Below are positions 9,201 through 17,815 of a stretch of 64,000 nt of DNA, piece by piece. Numbering within the stretch: position 1 is the first letter of the stretch; each line of letters begins with the position of its first letter. The translations under genes and the position numbers were made by a program. The notes below the pieces were generated by a model, which was not told where the DNA came from, did no database searches, and worked only from the letters and a program-made list of their open reading frames with translations. This stretch comes from Gleimia coleocanis DSM 15436 (GTDB lineage: Bacteria; Actinomycetota; Actinomycetes; Actinomycetales; Actinomycetaceae): NCBI RefSeq assembly GCF_000159015.1, contig NZ_DS999544.1, positions 1 through 64,000 on the forward strand, in the 5' to 3' direction.

Positions 9201-9286
9201 CTTTGTCTTTCAAAATTTAGTAGTCGAATTGTTATCTATTTGAAGTTTAATAAAATACGGGCAGGTACCATAATTGATGTTGTTGG

Positions 9287-9307
9287 GTGTACTCACATAT
9301 AGTACAC
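9287..9307. promoter_or_regulatory. Candidate NanR operator
   Basis: GTGTACT, seven bases, then AGTACAC is a perfect inverted repeat in the 164-base gap between the regulator and the transporter genes. It ends 58 bases before the transporter ATG, where it could overlap the promoter. FadR-type proteins bind such short GT...AC palindromes. Assignment rests on position and symmetry alone. Confidence 0.5.
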
Positions 9308-9364
9308 TGGACACTGTCGTATTAAATAGACATCAGACGTCCGACCTTAAAATAGGAGACTTCA

Positions 9365-10987
9365 ATGACGAAATCAATCGGAACCACCGACCGCCGTGGA
9401 TTCTTGAAACTGGCTGGCACCATCACCGCAGCAGCGGGCATTGCAGCTACTTTGGCAGCATGTGGAAACAAGGCAGAAGAAAAGGGCAAGGCAGCAGAAA
9501 AGCCAGCTGAAGAACTACCAAAGGGTGGCACCATCACCGCTGGTATCTCTTACGAATTGGGTACAAACGGTTACGACCCAATGACCACCACTTCTGCACT
9601 AACCATTGCAGCTAACTGGCACACCCTCGAAGGCCTCTTCGAAATCATGCCAACCGAAGACCGCACTTGCTACGCAGCGCTGTCTAAGGATGCAGAACCA
9701 GTTAAGGTAGATGACACTACCTACGAAGTAACCCTACGTGACGGTGCAAAGTTCCACAACGGTGCTGACGTAACTGTAGAAGATGTAGTATTCTCCTTCG
9801 AACGCGTTTTGAACCCAGAAAACAAGTCCCTGTACGCTTCCTTCCTTGGCTTCTTGGAATCCGTAACCAAGAAGGACGACAAGACCGTTACCCTGAAGCT
9901 AAAGTACCCATTCTCCCTGGTAAAGGAACGCTTGTCTGTAGTTAAGGTTGTACCAAAGGCAGTAGTTGAAGCCGATCCAAAGGCATTCGACGCTAACCCA
10001 GTAGGTACCGGCCCATTCAAGATGACTGATAATGGCGCAGCATCCGCAAAGGTAGTCTTTGAAAAGTTCGCTGACTACAACGGTCCAAAGCCAGCAAACG
10101 CTGACAAGATGGAATGGAAGATTCTGCCAGACGCAGCAACCCGCACCAACGCGATCACCTCTAAAGATGTTCAGGCAATCGACTCCGTTCCATACCTGTC
10201 CATCGATCAGGTTAAGGGCTCCGCTTCTGTTGAATCCGTACAGGGCTTCGGCTTGCTGTTCATGATGTTCAACAACGGCGATAACTCCCCAATGAAGGAC
10301 GTTAAGAACCGTCAAGCAGCACTGTACGCACTGGACATGGAAAAGGTTGTAAAGACCGCTCTGCTGAACCAAGCAACTCCAGCAACCTGTTTCGTACAGG
10401 AAAACCACCGTGCATACAAGAAGGCAAAGAACGTTTACACCCTGGATGCAGAAAAGGCAAAGAAGACCTTTGCTGAAACCGGTCTAACCAAGGTACGTAT
10501 GCTGGTTACCAACCATGACTGGGTAAAGCTCTGCACCCCAATTCTGAAGGAATCTTTGGAAGCAGCAGGTCTGCAGGTAGAGTTCACCGAATTCAAGTCT
10601 TCTGACCTGTACAACACCATCGGTCAGTCTGCTGACTGGGATATCGTAGTAGCACCTGGCGACCCATCCGTATTCGGTGACGACGCTGACCTGCTACTGA
10701 GCTGGTGGTACGGCGGTGACATCTGGACCGATACCCGTATGCACTGGAAGGGTACCGAATCCTACACCAAGGTACAGTCCCTGATGTCTGCTGCTGCACA
10801 GACTACCGGCGATGAACAGCTGAAGGCATGGCACGAAATCTTCGACGTAATCTCTGAAGAAGTACCACTGTACCCACTGTTCCACCGCAAGAGCCCATCC
10901 GCATGGGATGCAGCATCCCTGCCAGGATTCAAGCCAATCTCACTGACCGGTCTTTCCTTCGTGGACGTAGCAACCACCAAGGCCTGA
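9365..10987 (+). CDS. Peptide/sialic-acid-type ABC transporter substrate-binding lipoprotein
   Basis: Extracytoplasmic binding protein of the SBP_bac_5 (cluster C) family that delivers substrate to the importer encoded next. It starts with a twin-arginine signal (DRRGFLK, residues 9-15) and a lipobox LAAC with Cys33 as lipidation site, then a charged linker and the family body (GTGPF, KDVVFSFERV-like). Length 540 matches the family. AGGAG stands six bases before the ATG. Although DppA/OppA-like in sequence, its place directly before NanA-NanK-NanE points to sialic acid, as in the SatABCD and Corynebacterium Sia systems. Codon choice is very narrow (AAG, CCA, GTA, TCC), suggesting abundant expression. 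Confidence 0.85.
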   Translation: MTKSIGTTDRRGFLKLAGTITAAAGIAATLAACGNKAEEKGKAAEKPAEELPKGGTITAGISYELGTNGYDPMTTTSALTIAANWHTLEGLFEIMPTEDRTCYAALSKDAEPVKVDDTTYEVTLRDGAKFHNGADVTVEDVVFSFERVLNPENKSLYASFLGFLESVTKKDDKTVTLKLKYPFSLVKERLSVVKVVPKAVVEADPKAFDANPVGTGPFKMTDNGAASAKVVFEKFADYNGPKPANADKMEWKILPDAATRTNAITSKDVQAIDSVPYLSIDQVKGSASVESVQGFGLLFMMFNNGDNSPMKDVKNRQAALYALDMEKVVKTALLNQATPATCFVQENHRAYKKAKNVYTLDAEKAKKTFAETGLTKVRMLVTNHDWVKLCTPILKESLEAAGLQVEFTEFKSSDLYNTIGQSADWDIVVAPGDPSVFGDDADLLLSWWYGGDIWTDTRMHWKGTESYTKVQSLMSAAAQTTGDEQLKAWHEIFDVISEEVPLYPLFHRKSPSAWDAASLPGFKPISLTGLSFVDVATTKA

Positions 10988-11030
10988 TAAATCAGTGCAG
11001 GCTTAATAAAGCCTCCAACTATTGAAGAAA

Positions 11031-11064
11031 TGTGGGGGTCGGATCATTAAATCCGGCCCCCACA
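11031..11064 (+). terminator. Intercistronic hairpin after the binding-protein gene
   Basis: TGTGGGGGTCGGAT and ATCCGGCCCCCACA form a 14-position stem with one G-U pair, 43 bases after the binding-protein stop. A smaller stem AGGCTT/AAGCCT lies at 10999-11014. No T-run follows the main stem, so it more likely stabilises the binding-protein mRNA or gives partial termination, as is common between binding-protein and permease genes. Confidence 0.6.
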
Positions 11065-11159
11065 GTCTTCACTAAAATCGACATTTAACACGAATGTAAC
11101 ATCAGATCCCGACAATCTAGTTGGGAATAAGCGCAGCAAGTGCAAGGGAGTAACGCAGC

Positions 11160-12128
11160 GTGTCAAACCTCATCCGTCTTATTGGAAGACGACTAGTTGC
11201 CCTACCAATCATGGTATTAGGTGTAACTTTCCTAGTCTTCTTCGTAATGTCATTCTCACCAGCAGATCCAGCGCAGCTGGCACTTGGTGAATCCGCATCA
11301 CTGGAAGCACTCGAACAGTACCGTGTAGAACATGGCCTGAACGACCCGCTGTTGGTTCGTTACGGTTACTTCCTCTACGGTCTGATCACCGCATTTGACT
11401 TGGGAACCTCAAAGGGTAACACCGCAGTAACCACCATCGTGGCAAACGCCTTCCCAATCACCCTGCAGCTGACCTTCATCGGTCTTGGCATTGCACTGGT
11501 TATCTCCTTCGTATTTGGCGTTATCGCGGCACTCTACCGCGATCGCTGGCCAGATCAGCTAATCCGTGTATTCTCTATCGCAGCGTTGGCAACCCCATCC
11601 TTCTGGCTCGCAATCCTGCTGATTCAGGCATTCGGTACCGTACCAGGTGGTACCGGTACCTTCCCAGCCCTGGTTGGTGAATGGGTACCATTCTTTGAAG
11701 ATCCAGCAACCTACCTAAATAATATCGCTCTGCCAGCATTCGCATTGGCAGTGCCAGTGGCTGGCTCCCTCACCCGTGTAGTTCGTACCGCAATGGTTGA
11801 AGAACTCGACAAGGACTACGTACGTACCGCAATCGGCGCTGGTATTCCAAAGCACGTAGTTATTGGACGTAACGTTTTGCGTAACGCCCTCATCACCCCA
11901 ATCACCGTAATCGGCCTGCGCGTCGGCTACCTGATGGGTGGTGCAGTCATCATTGAAATCATCTTCAACATCCAGGCAATGGGTCAGCTGATCCTCGACG
12001 GCGTTACCCGTAACGACGTCTTCCTGGTACAGGGCGTAACCCTCACCGTGGCACTCGCCTTCATCATCATTAACATCATCGTTGACATGCTTTACGTACT
12101 GGTCAACCCACGCATTAGGAGCGTCTGA
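11160..12128 (+). CDS. ABC transporter permease, DppB/OppB type (sialic-acid importer)
   Basis: First inner-membrane permease of the importer. The 322-residue protein has six predicted helices and the family N terminus (RLIGRRLVALPIMVLGVTFLVF), a large loop, and the EAA-like coupling motif (RTAMVEELDKDYVRTAIGAGIP) that contacts the ATPases. Start is GTG at 11160 with AAGGGAG nine bases upstream. It is separated from the binding protein by 172 bases containing hairpins, and from the next gene by two bases. Substrate assignment comes from the following nan genes. Confidence 0.85.
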   Translation: MSNLIRLIGRRLVALPIMVLGVTFLVFFVMSFSPADPAQLALGESASLEALEQYRVEHGLNDPLLVRYGYFLYGLITAFDLGTSKGNTAVTTIVANAFPITLQLTFIGLGIALVISFVFGVIAALYRDRWPDQLIRVFSIAALATPSFWLAILLIQAFGTVPGGTGTFPALVGEWVPFFEDPATYLNNIALPAFALAVPVAGSLTRVVRTAMVEELDKDYVRTAIGAGIPKHVVIGRNVLRNALITPITVIGLRVGYLMGGAVIIEIIFNIQAMGQLILDGVTRNDVFLVQGVTLTVALAFIIINIIVDMLYVLVNPRIRSV

Positions 12129-12130
12129 TA

Positions 12131-14197
12131 ATGCGTCGTAAACTAACTGAACGTCTTAGCGTACCAGGACTGAAATTCAATAAGTCCCGCATGCCTCTTG
12201 GCTCCCGCATCGCTGTGGGCGCACTGCTAGTAGTAGTATTCCTGGCAGTCTTCGCACCAGTAATCTCCCAGTTTTCCCCACTGGCAACCTCCCTGCCATT
12301 CGAAGAAGCCATCGTTGGTAAAGCAGCCGCATCGGAAGCAACCAGCCCAGTAGTTGCACCAAACTCTGTCTTCTGGTTCGGCACCGACGCAACCGGTCGC
12401 GACATCTTCGCCCGCGTAATGTACGGTGCACGCTACTCCCTGGTAATCGGTCTGCTCTCCACTGCCATGGCACTGGCAGTAGCAGCAGTCCTCGGTTCCA
12501 TCGCAGCAACCGCACACAAAGCAGTCTCTGAAGTTCTGATGCGTATCCTGGACATCATCATGTCCTTCCCAGGTATCGCACTGGTAGCCGTATTCGTTGC
12601 ATCCCTTGGCAAGTCAATCGGCGTTATCGTCTTCTCCATCGGCTTCCTCTACGTTCCACAGCTATCCCGTATCGTCCGCGCAAACGTGCTGGCACAGTTC
12701 GGTGAAGACTACGTAGCAGCCTCCCGCGTTATGGGCGCACGCACCTCTTGGATCCTCTTCAAGCACGTAGCTCGTAACTGTATTGCTCCAATCATGGTGT
12801 TCGCAACCGTTCTGGTAGCAGACGCAATCGTATTGGAAGCATCCCTATCCTTCATCCAGGCAGGCGTGCAGCCACCAGAACCATCCTGGGGTAACATCCT
12901 GGCAGACGGTAAGGCACTGGTAAATTCCGGTTACTGGTGGCCAACCCTCTTCCCAGGTCTGATGATCCTCATCACCACCCTGTCCCTCAACGTTCTAGCT
13001 GAAGGCCTGACCGACGCACTGGCAGCTCCACGCGCTCGCGTAAACACCAAGAAGGGCGCCCTCACCCCTGAAGAACTCGAAGCACGCAACCAGGAAATGG
13101 TTGAAGCACACCTCTCTCAGGAAGCAACCCTACGCGAACGCCTCGACGCACTGGTAGTATCCGAATCCCACCGCGGTGACCGCCTGGTCCTCTCTGCAGA
13201 ACAGGCCACACAGGCACCACTGCTGGAGGTAAAGAACCTTTCCATCTCCTTCCCAGCAGCACACGGTGACGTTCGCATCGTCGACAACGTCTCCTTCTCC
13301 GTACGTCCAGGCGAAACCATGGGTTTGGTAGGTGAATCCGGTTGTGGTAAGTCCATTACCTCCATGGCAATCATGGGTCTGCTTCCAGAAACCGCCAAGA
13401 TCGAAGGTGAAATCCTCTTCGAAGGAAAGAACCTGGTCGGTATGGATCCTAAGGAACACAATGCCCTGCGTGGACACAAACTGTCCATGATCTACCAGGA
13501 CGCACTCTCCTCCCTGAACCCATCCATGCTGATCCGCTCCCAGATGGCTCAGCTCACCAAGCGTGGTGGCACCCGTACCGCAGAAGAACTGCTGGAACTG
13601 GTAGGTCTGGACCCAGTACGTACTCTGAAGTCCTACCCACACGAACTTTCCGGCGGTCAGCGTCAGCGTGTTCTAATCGCAATGGCACTCACCCGCGACC
13701 CATCCCTGATCATCGCTGACGAACCAACCACCGCACTGGACGTAACCGTTCAGAAGCAGGTTATCGACCTGCTCAACGAACTCCGTGAAAAGCTTGGCTT
13801 CGCAATGGTCTTCGTAAGCCACGACCTGGCACTAGTTGCTTCTGTATCTCACCGCATCACCGTAATGTACGCGGGTCAGGTAGTAGAACAGGGTCGCACT
13901 CAGGAACTTCTGGGTCAGCCAGTACACGAATACACCCAGGGGCTGCTCGGTGCAGTTCTCTCCATCGAATCCGGTGCAGGACGTCTGCACCAGGTTCCAG
14001 GTACCGTGCCATCCCCACGCGAATTCGTTGTCGGTGACCGTTTCGCACCACGTTCCTCCCAGCCAACCGTTGGTCTGGATACCCGTTCCGAAATGGTACA
14101 CATCCCAGGCACCGAACACGTCTACGGACAGCACCCTGACCGTGAAGATGCCCTGGCTAAACTCAACAACCATATGACCGAGGAGGCAGGCAAATGA
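12131..14197 (+). CDS. Fused ABC permease (DppC type) and ATPase (DppD type)
   Basis: One 688-residue chain joins two subunits usually encoded separately. Residues 1-300 form a DppC-like permease with the EAA motif (EDYVAASRVMGARTSW). After a charged linker, an ATPase begins near residue 360, with Walker A GESGCGKS (401-408), signature LSGGQRQR (about 506), Walker B LIIADEPTTALD and the switch His in FVSHDLA, followed by the oligopeptide-transporter C-terminal extension. Such fusions occur in actinobacterial sialic-acid importers and some peptide importers. It couples ATP hydrolysis to uptake together with the separate ATPase encoded next, with which it overlaps by four bases (ATGA). Confidence 0.88.
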   Translation: MRRKLTERLSVPGLKFNKSRMPLGSRIAVGALLVVVFLAVFAPVISQFSPLATSLPFEEAIVGKAAASEATSPVVAPNSVFWFGTDATGRDIFARVMYGARYSLVIGLLSTAMALAVAAVLGSIAATAHKAVSEVLMRILDIIMSFPGIALVAVFVASLGKSIGVIVFSIGFLYVPQLSRIVRANVLAQFGEDYVAASRVMGARTSWILFKHVARNCIAPIMVFATVLVADAIVLEASLSFIQAGVQPPEPSWGNILADGKALVNSGYWWPTLFPGLMILITTLSLNVLAEGLTDALAAPRARVNTKKGALTPEELEARNQEMVEAHLSQEATLRERLDALVVSESHRGDRLVLSAEQATQAPLLEVKNLSISFPAAHGDVRIVDNVSFSVRPGETMGLVGESGCGKSITSMAIMGLLPETAKIEGEILFEGKNLVGMDPKEHNALRGHKLSMIYQDALSSLNPSMLIRSQMAQLTKRGGTRTAEELLELVGLDPVRTLKSYPHELSGGQRQRVLIAMALTRDPSLIIADEPTTALDVTVQKQVIDLLNELREKLGFAMVFVSHDLALVASVSHRITVMYAGQVVEQGRTQELLGQPVHEYTQGLLGAVLSIESGAGRLHQVPGTVPSPREFVVGDRFAPRSSQPTVGLDTRSEMVHIPGTEHVYGQHPDREDALAKLNNHMTEEAGK

Positions 14198-14994
14198 GCA
14201 CTGAAGCTCCAGTAATCGAACTACGTAACGTACACGTAATTCACACCTCCCGTACCGGCAAACTCTTCCGCCCAGACAAGGTACACGCAGTAAACGATGT
14301 CTCCCTCACCGTTTCCCGCGGCGAAACCCTGGGTATCGTAGGTGAATCCGGTTGTGGTAAGTCCACCACCGCACGCGTAATGGTCGGCCTACAGAAGCCA
14401 ACCTCCGGTGAAGTTCTTTTCAAAGGCAACCCAGCGAAGTTTGACGCAAAGTCACGTATGGAAATGGGCCGCTCCATCTCCGTCGTCTTCCAGGACCCAG
14501 CCACCGCGCTGAACCCACGTATGATTGTGCGCGACGCCCTCATCGACCCACTTAAGGTCCACGGCATCGGTAACGCAGAATCCCGCCTGGCACGCGTTAA
14601 GGAACTTCTCGCCCTGGTAGGTCTGCCACAGTCCGCCCTCGAAGTACTCCCACGTCAGATTTCCGGTGGTCAGCGTCAGCGTGTCGCAATCGCACGTGCG
14701 CTGGTACTGGAACCAGACGTAATCATCGCGGATGAACCAACCTCAGCACTCGACGTATCCGTGCGCGCACAGGTACTGAACCTGCTGACCGACCTAAAGG
14801 CACAGCTGGGTCTGGGTCTGGTATTCATCTCCCACGACATCAACACCGTCCGCTACATCTCCGACAAGATCGCGGTTATGTACAAGGGCTCTGTTGTTGA
14901 AGAACAGCCAACGTACGATATCTTCCACACTCCGCAGGATCCGTACACCAAGATGCTGCTTTCTGCAGTGCCATCCCTCGTACAAGAATTCTGA
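14194..14994 (+). CDS. ABC transporter ATPase, DppF type (sialic-acid importer)
   Basis: Second ATPase of the importer, 266 residues. It has Walker A GESGCGKS (50-57), Q-loop VVFQDP, signature ISGGQRQR (about 156), Walker B VIIADEPTSALD (about 176) and the switch His in FISHDINTV. The start overlaps the upstream stop by four bases, implying translational coupling and stoichiometric production with the fused subunit. The next gene, NanA, begins 28 bases downstream after a GGAGATTTAA ribosome-binding site, so the transporter and the catabolic genes are probably one transcript. Confidence 0.87.
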   Translation: MSTEAPVIELRNVHVIHTSRTGKLFRPDKVHAVNDVSLTVSRGETLGIVGESGCGKSTTARVMVGLQKPTSGEVLFKGNPAKFDAKSRMEMGRSISVVFQDPATALNPRMIVRDALIDPLKVHGIGNAESRLARVKELLALVGLPQSALEVLPRQISGGQRQRVAIARALVLEPDVIIADEPTSALDVSVRAQVLNLLTDLKAQLGLGLVFISHDINTVRYISDKIAVMYKGSVVEEQPTYDIFHTPQDPYTKMLLSAVPSLVQEF

Positions 14995-15022
14995 GATTCA
15001 CAACCAAAATCTGGAGATTTAA

Positions 15023-15940
15023 ATGACTAACAAGTTCCGTGGCGTCGTCCCACCAGTAGTAACCGCTCTCACCGCAGAAGGCGAGTTCGACTACGCATCC
15101 TTCGCAAACAACATCAACCGCATGGTTGACGCAGGCGTAGACGGCCTGTTCGTACTAGGCTCCTCCGGTGAAGTAGTATTCTCCACCGACGCTCGCCGCC
15201 GCGAAATCATCTCTGCAGCAGTCGAAATCGCAGCCGGTCGCGTACCAGTACTGGTAGGTATCATCGACACCGAAACTGCTCGCGTAATCGAACACGCAAA
15301 GGTAGCTAAGGAACTCGGTGCAGACGCACTGGTAGCCACCGCACCTTTCTACGCACTGCAGGGCCAGGCAGAAATCGAACGCCACTTCCGCCTCATCCAC
15401 GAAGCAGTTGACTTGCCACTGTTCGCATACGACATCCCAGTTTGCGTACACACCAAGCTAGACCGCAACATGCTGATCCGCCTGGGCGTAGACGGCGTAC
15501 TTGCAGGTGTTAAGGACTCTTCCGGCGACGACGTATCTTTCCGTTTCCTCTGCCAGGACAACGAACGTGCTGGCCACCCACTGACCATCCTCACCGGCCA
15601 CGAAGTAGTCGTAGACGGTGCATACATGTCCGGTGCTGACGGCTGTGTTCCAGGCCTGGGTAACATTGACCCAGCTGGCTACGTTCGCCAGTGGCGTGCA
15701 TTCCAGGAAGGCGACTGGGAAACCGTACGCAAGGAACAGGATCGCCTGTCTGACCTGATGCGCATCGTATTCGTACCACAGGGCATCCAGGGCTACGGCG
15801 CTGGCGTAGGCGCATTCAAGGGCGCTCTCAAGGCACTGGGCGTATTCGAATCCAACCGCATGCCAGAACCAGTACGCACTCTGAATGAAGAAGAAATCGC
15901 TGGAATCGCAGAAGTTCTGAAGCAGGCTGGTCTGCTGTGA
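15023..15940 (+). CDS. nanA: N-acetylneuraminate lyase (DapA/NanA family)
   Basis: Class I aldolase that splits N-acetylneuraminate into N-acetylmannosamine and pyruvate. The 305-residue TIM barrel has GSSGE (pyruvate carboxylate binding), catalytic Tyr136 in LFAYDIP and Schiff-base Lys164 in GVKDSSGD. Sequence alone leaves it among DapA-like aldolases (dihydrodipicolinate synthase, KDG aldolase), but the following NanK and NanE genes complete the sialic-acid route, making NanA by far the best reading. Its stop overlaps the NanK GTG start by four bases. Confidence 0.85.
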   Translation: MTNKFRGVVPPVVTALTAEGEFDYASFANNINRMVDAGVDGLFVLGSSGEVVFSTDARRREIISAAVEIAAGRVPVLVGIIDTETARVIEHAKVAKELGADALVATAPFYALQGQAEIERHFRLIHEAVDLPLFAYDIPVCVHTKLDRNMLIRLGVDGVLAGVKDSSGDDVSFRFLCQDNERAGHPLTILTGHEVVVDGAYMSGADGCVPGLGNIDPAGYVRQWRAFQEGDWETVRKEQDRLSDLMRIVFVPQGIQGYGAGVGAFKGALKALGVFESNRMPEPVRTLNEEEIAGIAEVLKQAGLL

Positions 15941-16899
15941 GCAATCACCTCACTGTTGCCGTCGCAATCGACATTGGTGGCACCAAAATTGCCGGTGCCC
16001 TGGTTGATAGCGACGGCAACGTCGTAGCTAACCACAAAGACCACGCCCAGTGGACTTGCCCCACACCCCGTATCGGCGGTAACGATGTAGCTAAAGCAGT
16101 AGCTAAAATTGTCGCCCTCGTGAATGAAAAAGCGCAGGAACTGGGATACGCACCCGTCGCCTGCGGAATTGGAAGTGCTGGCGTAATCGACCCGAGCGGA
16201 CGCTTCATCGCTTCAGCTACCGAAGCCATCCCCGGATGGACGGGCACGCAGCTTGCTGACATTGTGGAAGCCGAAACCGGTCTGACCACCATCATTGAAA
16301 ATGACGTGCACGCACACGCCCGTGGCGAAGCCTGGCTGGGAGCCGGAAAAGGCCACAAGTCAGTTCTCATGGTCGCAGTAGGCACGGGGATTGGCGGAGC
16401 TTTCATCGTCGATGGGGAAATCGTGCGCGGCGCAGCTGGCTTGGCAGGACACGTTGGACACCTGGTAACTTCCGTAGGGCGGGGCTTCGAATGCTCTTGT
16501 GGAGTTGATGGCCACCTTGAGGCAATCGCTTCCGGACCCGGCATGGTACGCCTCGCAAACCACCGCGGAGCAACCGTAACTGACGGTTACGACCTGGTAG
16601 CCCAAGCAACTGCTGGTAACGAAATCTGCATGCAGACCATTACTGACGCTGCCACCGCAACCGGTGAAATCATTGCTGGCTTAGTGAACTGTTTTGACCC
16701 AGAAATCGTGATTTTGGGGGGCGGTATCGCTAATGCAGAAAATGAACTGTACTGGAATGCTCTGGTTAGCGCCTACGGTGAACAGCTCATGCCAGCGTTG
16801 AAGAAAGTACCAATGGTAGTAGCTTCTCTGGGTGGAGCAGCTCCACAGGCTGGCGCAGCACAGCTAGCTTTCGCGCACGTGGCTAAGCGCGCGGGCTAA
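15937..16899 (+). CDS. nanK: ROK-family N-acetylmannosamine kinase
   Basis: Phosphorylates N-acetylmannosamine to its 6-phosphate with ATP. The 320-residue chain carries the ATP-binding DIGGTK (12-17), the catalytic END of the sugar site (IIENDVHAHARGE), GTGIGGAFIV, and the ROK zinc-binding Cys cluster in GFECSCGVDGHLEAI (about 183-197). The GTG start overlaps NanA by four bases. ROK kinases share this signature with glucokinases, so the substrate is taken from gene order. Confidence 0.85.
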   Translation: MSNHLTVAVAIDIGGTKIAGALVDSDGNVVANHKDHAQWTCPTPRIGGNDVAKAVAKIVALVNEKAQELGYAPVACGIGSAGVIDPSGRFIASATEAIPGWTGTQLADIVEAETGLTTIIENDVHAHARGEAWLGAGKGHKSVLMVAVGTGIGGAFIVDGEIVRGAAGLAGHVGHLVTSVGRGFECSCGVDGHLEAIASGPGMVRLANHRGATVTDGYDLVAQATAGNEICMQTITDAATATGEIIAGLVNCFDPEIVILGGGIANAENELYWNALVSAYGEQLMPALKKVPMVVASLGGAAPQAGAAQLAFAHVAKRAG

Positions 16900-16923
16900 A
16901 AGATTAAGAAATTAAGGAAAATC

Positions 16924-17613
16924 ATGGCAGATCAAGTAGATATCACCATTGACGGCATTATCGCCGCTTCTAAAGGCCTGATTGTTTCATGCCAGGCTTA
17001 CCCAGGTGAGCCACTGCGCACCCCAGAAGTTACTGCTCGCATGTGCCAGGCAGTAGTTGAAGGTGGAGCAGTAGCTGTTCGCGTTCAAGGCGTGGTGGAT
17101 ATTGCAGCAGCCCGTCAGGCTGTTACCGTGCCGGTCTTAGGCTTGATTAAGTACGGTCACGACGGCGTTTACATCACTCCTTCTGAAGCGCATGCTCGCG
17201 CTTGCGCAATGGCAGGAGCGTCTATCGTGGCAATCGACGCAACTGGTCGTGAACGCCTCTCTGGTAGCTTCGCTTCCGCATGCAAAGCTATTCACGATGA
17301 GTTCCCAGGCGTAGCCGTAATGGCTGACTGTGGTTCCTTAGAAGACGCTTTGCGCGCAGAAGACGCTGGCGCTGACCTGATTGGCACCACTCTGGCAGGT
17401 TACACCGGTGATCGTCCTAAGACCGCTGGTCCCGACTTTGAGTTGATCGACCAGGTTTGTGAACGAATCACTAAGCCAATCGTAGTGGAAGGTCGTATTC
17501 ACACGGTTGAGCATGTTCGTCAGGTATTTGAACGCCCAATCCACGCTGCTTGTGTGGGCACGGCGATTACGCACCCAACGACGATTACTCGTTGGTTCGC
17601 TGACGCCATCTGA
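16924..17613 (+). CDS. nanE: N-acetylmannosamine-6-phosphate 2-epimerase
   Basis: Converts ManNAc-6-phosphate to GlcNAc-6-phosphate, feeding amino-sugar metabolism. The 229-residue TIM barrel matches NanE with LIVSCQAYPGEPLR at the N terminus, VKVRVQG-like AVAVRVQG, the catalytic Lys in LGLIKYGHDGVYITP, MADCGSLEDAL, GTTLAGYT and VVEGRIHT. GGAAAATC precedes the ATG, 24 bases after NanK. NagA and NagB, needed downstream, are not in this window. A strong terminator closes the operon. Confidence 0.92.
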   Translation: MADQVDITIDGIIAASKGLIVSCQAYPGEPLRTPEVTARMCQAVVEGGAVAVRVQGVVDIAAARQAVTVPVLGLIKYGHDGVYITPSEAHARACAMAGASIVAIDATGRERLSGSFASACKAIHDEFPGVAVMADCGSLEDALRAEDAGADLIGTTLAGYTGDRPKTAGPDFELIDQVCERITKPIVVEGRIHTVEHVRQVFERPIHAACVGTAITHPTTITRWFADAI

Positions 17614-17660
17614 GTACTAACTAAAATGAGGAGTTAATAAGGACGCCCTCGGAAAAATAG

Positions 17661-17703
17661 GTAAAGAGTCGGGATGTTTCTAAAACACCCGACTCTTTAC
17701 GTT
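17661..17703 (+). terminator. Strong terminator of the sialic-acid operon
   Basis: GTAAAGAGTCGGG pairs with CCCGACTCTTTAC and the inner TGTTT pairs with AAACA, giving a stem of about 18 bp at 17661-17700 followed by GTTT. A word-A copy (CGCCCTCGGAAAAA) lies directly before it at 17644, and a single word-B-free context is typical of this region. Confidence 0.85.
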
Positions 17704-17723
17704 TACGCACATGAAAACCTAAG

Positions 17724-17770
17724 TTTTCGTATTGGTAAACGTAAACGGTAAACAGATACCAATACGAAAA
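17724..17770. promoter_or_regulatory. Long inverted repeat before the acetyl-esterase gene
   Basis: TTTTCGTATTGGTA (17724-17737) and its exact complement TACCAATACGAAAA (17757-17770) enclose GTAAAC repeats (GTAAACGTAAACGGTAAAC). An outer imperfect pair CACATGA/TCATGTG extends the symmetry. It lies 45-90 bases upstream of the esterase start, so it is probably an operator or a cruciform-forming element; the GTAAAC repeats resemble half-sites. No regulator can be named. Confidence 0.45.
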
Positions 17771-17803
17771 AGCGATTGCTCATGTGAAAGAACGTGAACC
17801 AGG

Positions 17804-17809
17804 TAGACT
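17804..17809 (+). promoter_or_regulatory. -10 element for a probable leaderless transcript
   Basis: TAGACT ends six bases before the ATG at 17816 and there is no ribosome-binding site, so transcription would begin at or next to the start codon. Confidence 0.4.
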
Positions 17810-17815
17810 GAAAAT

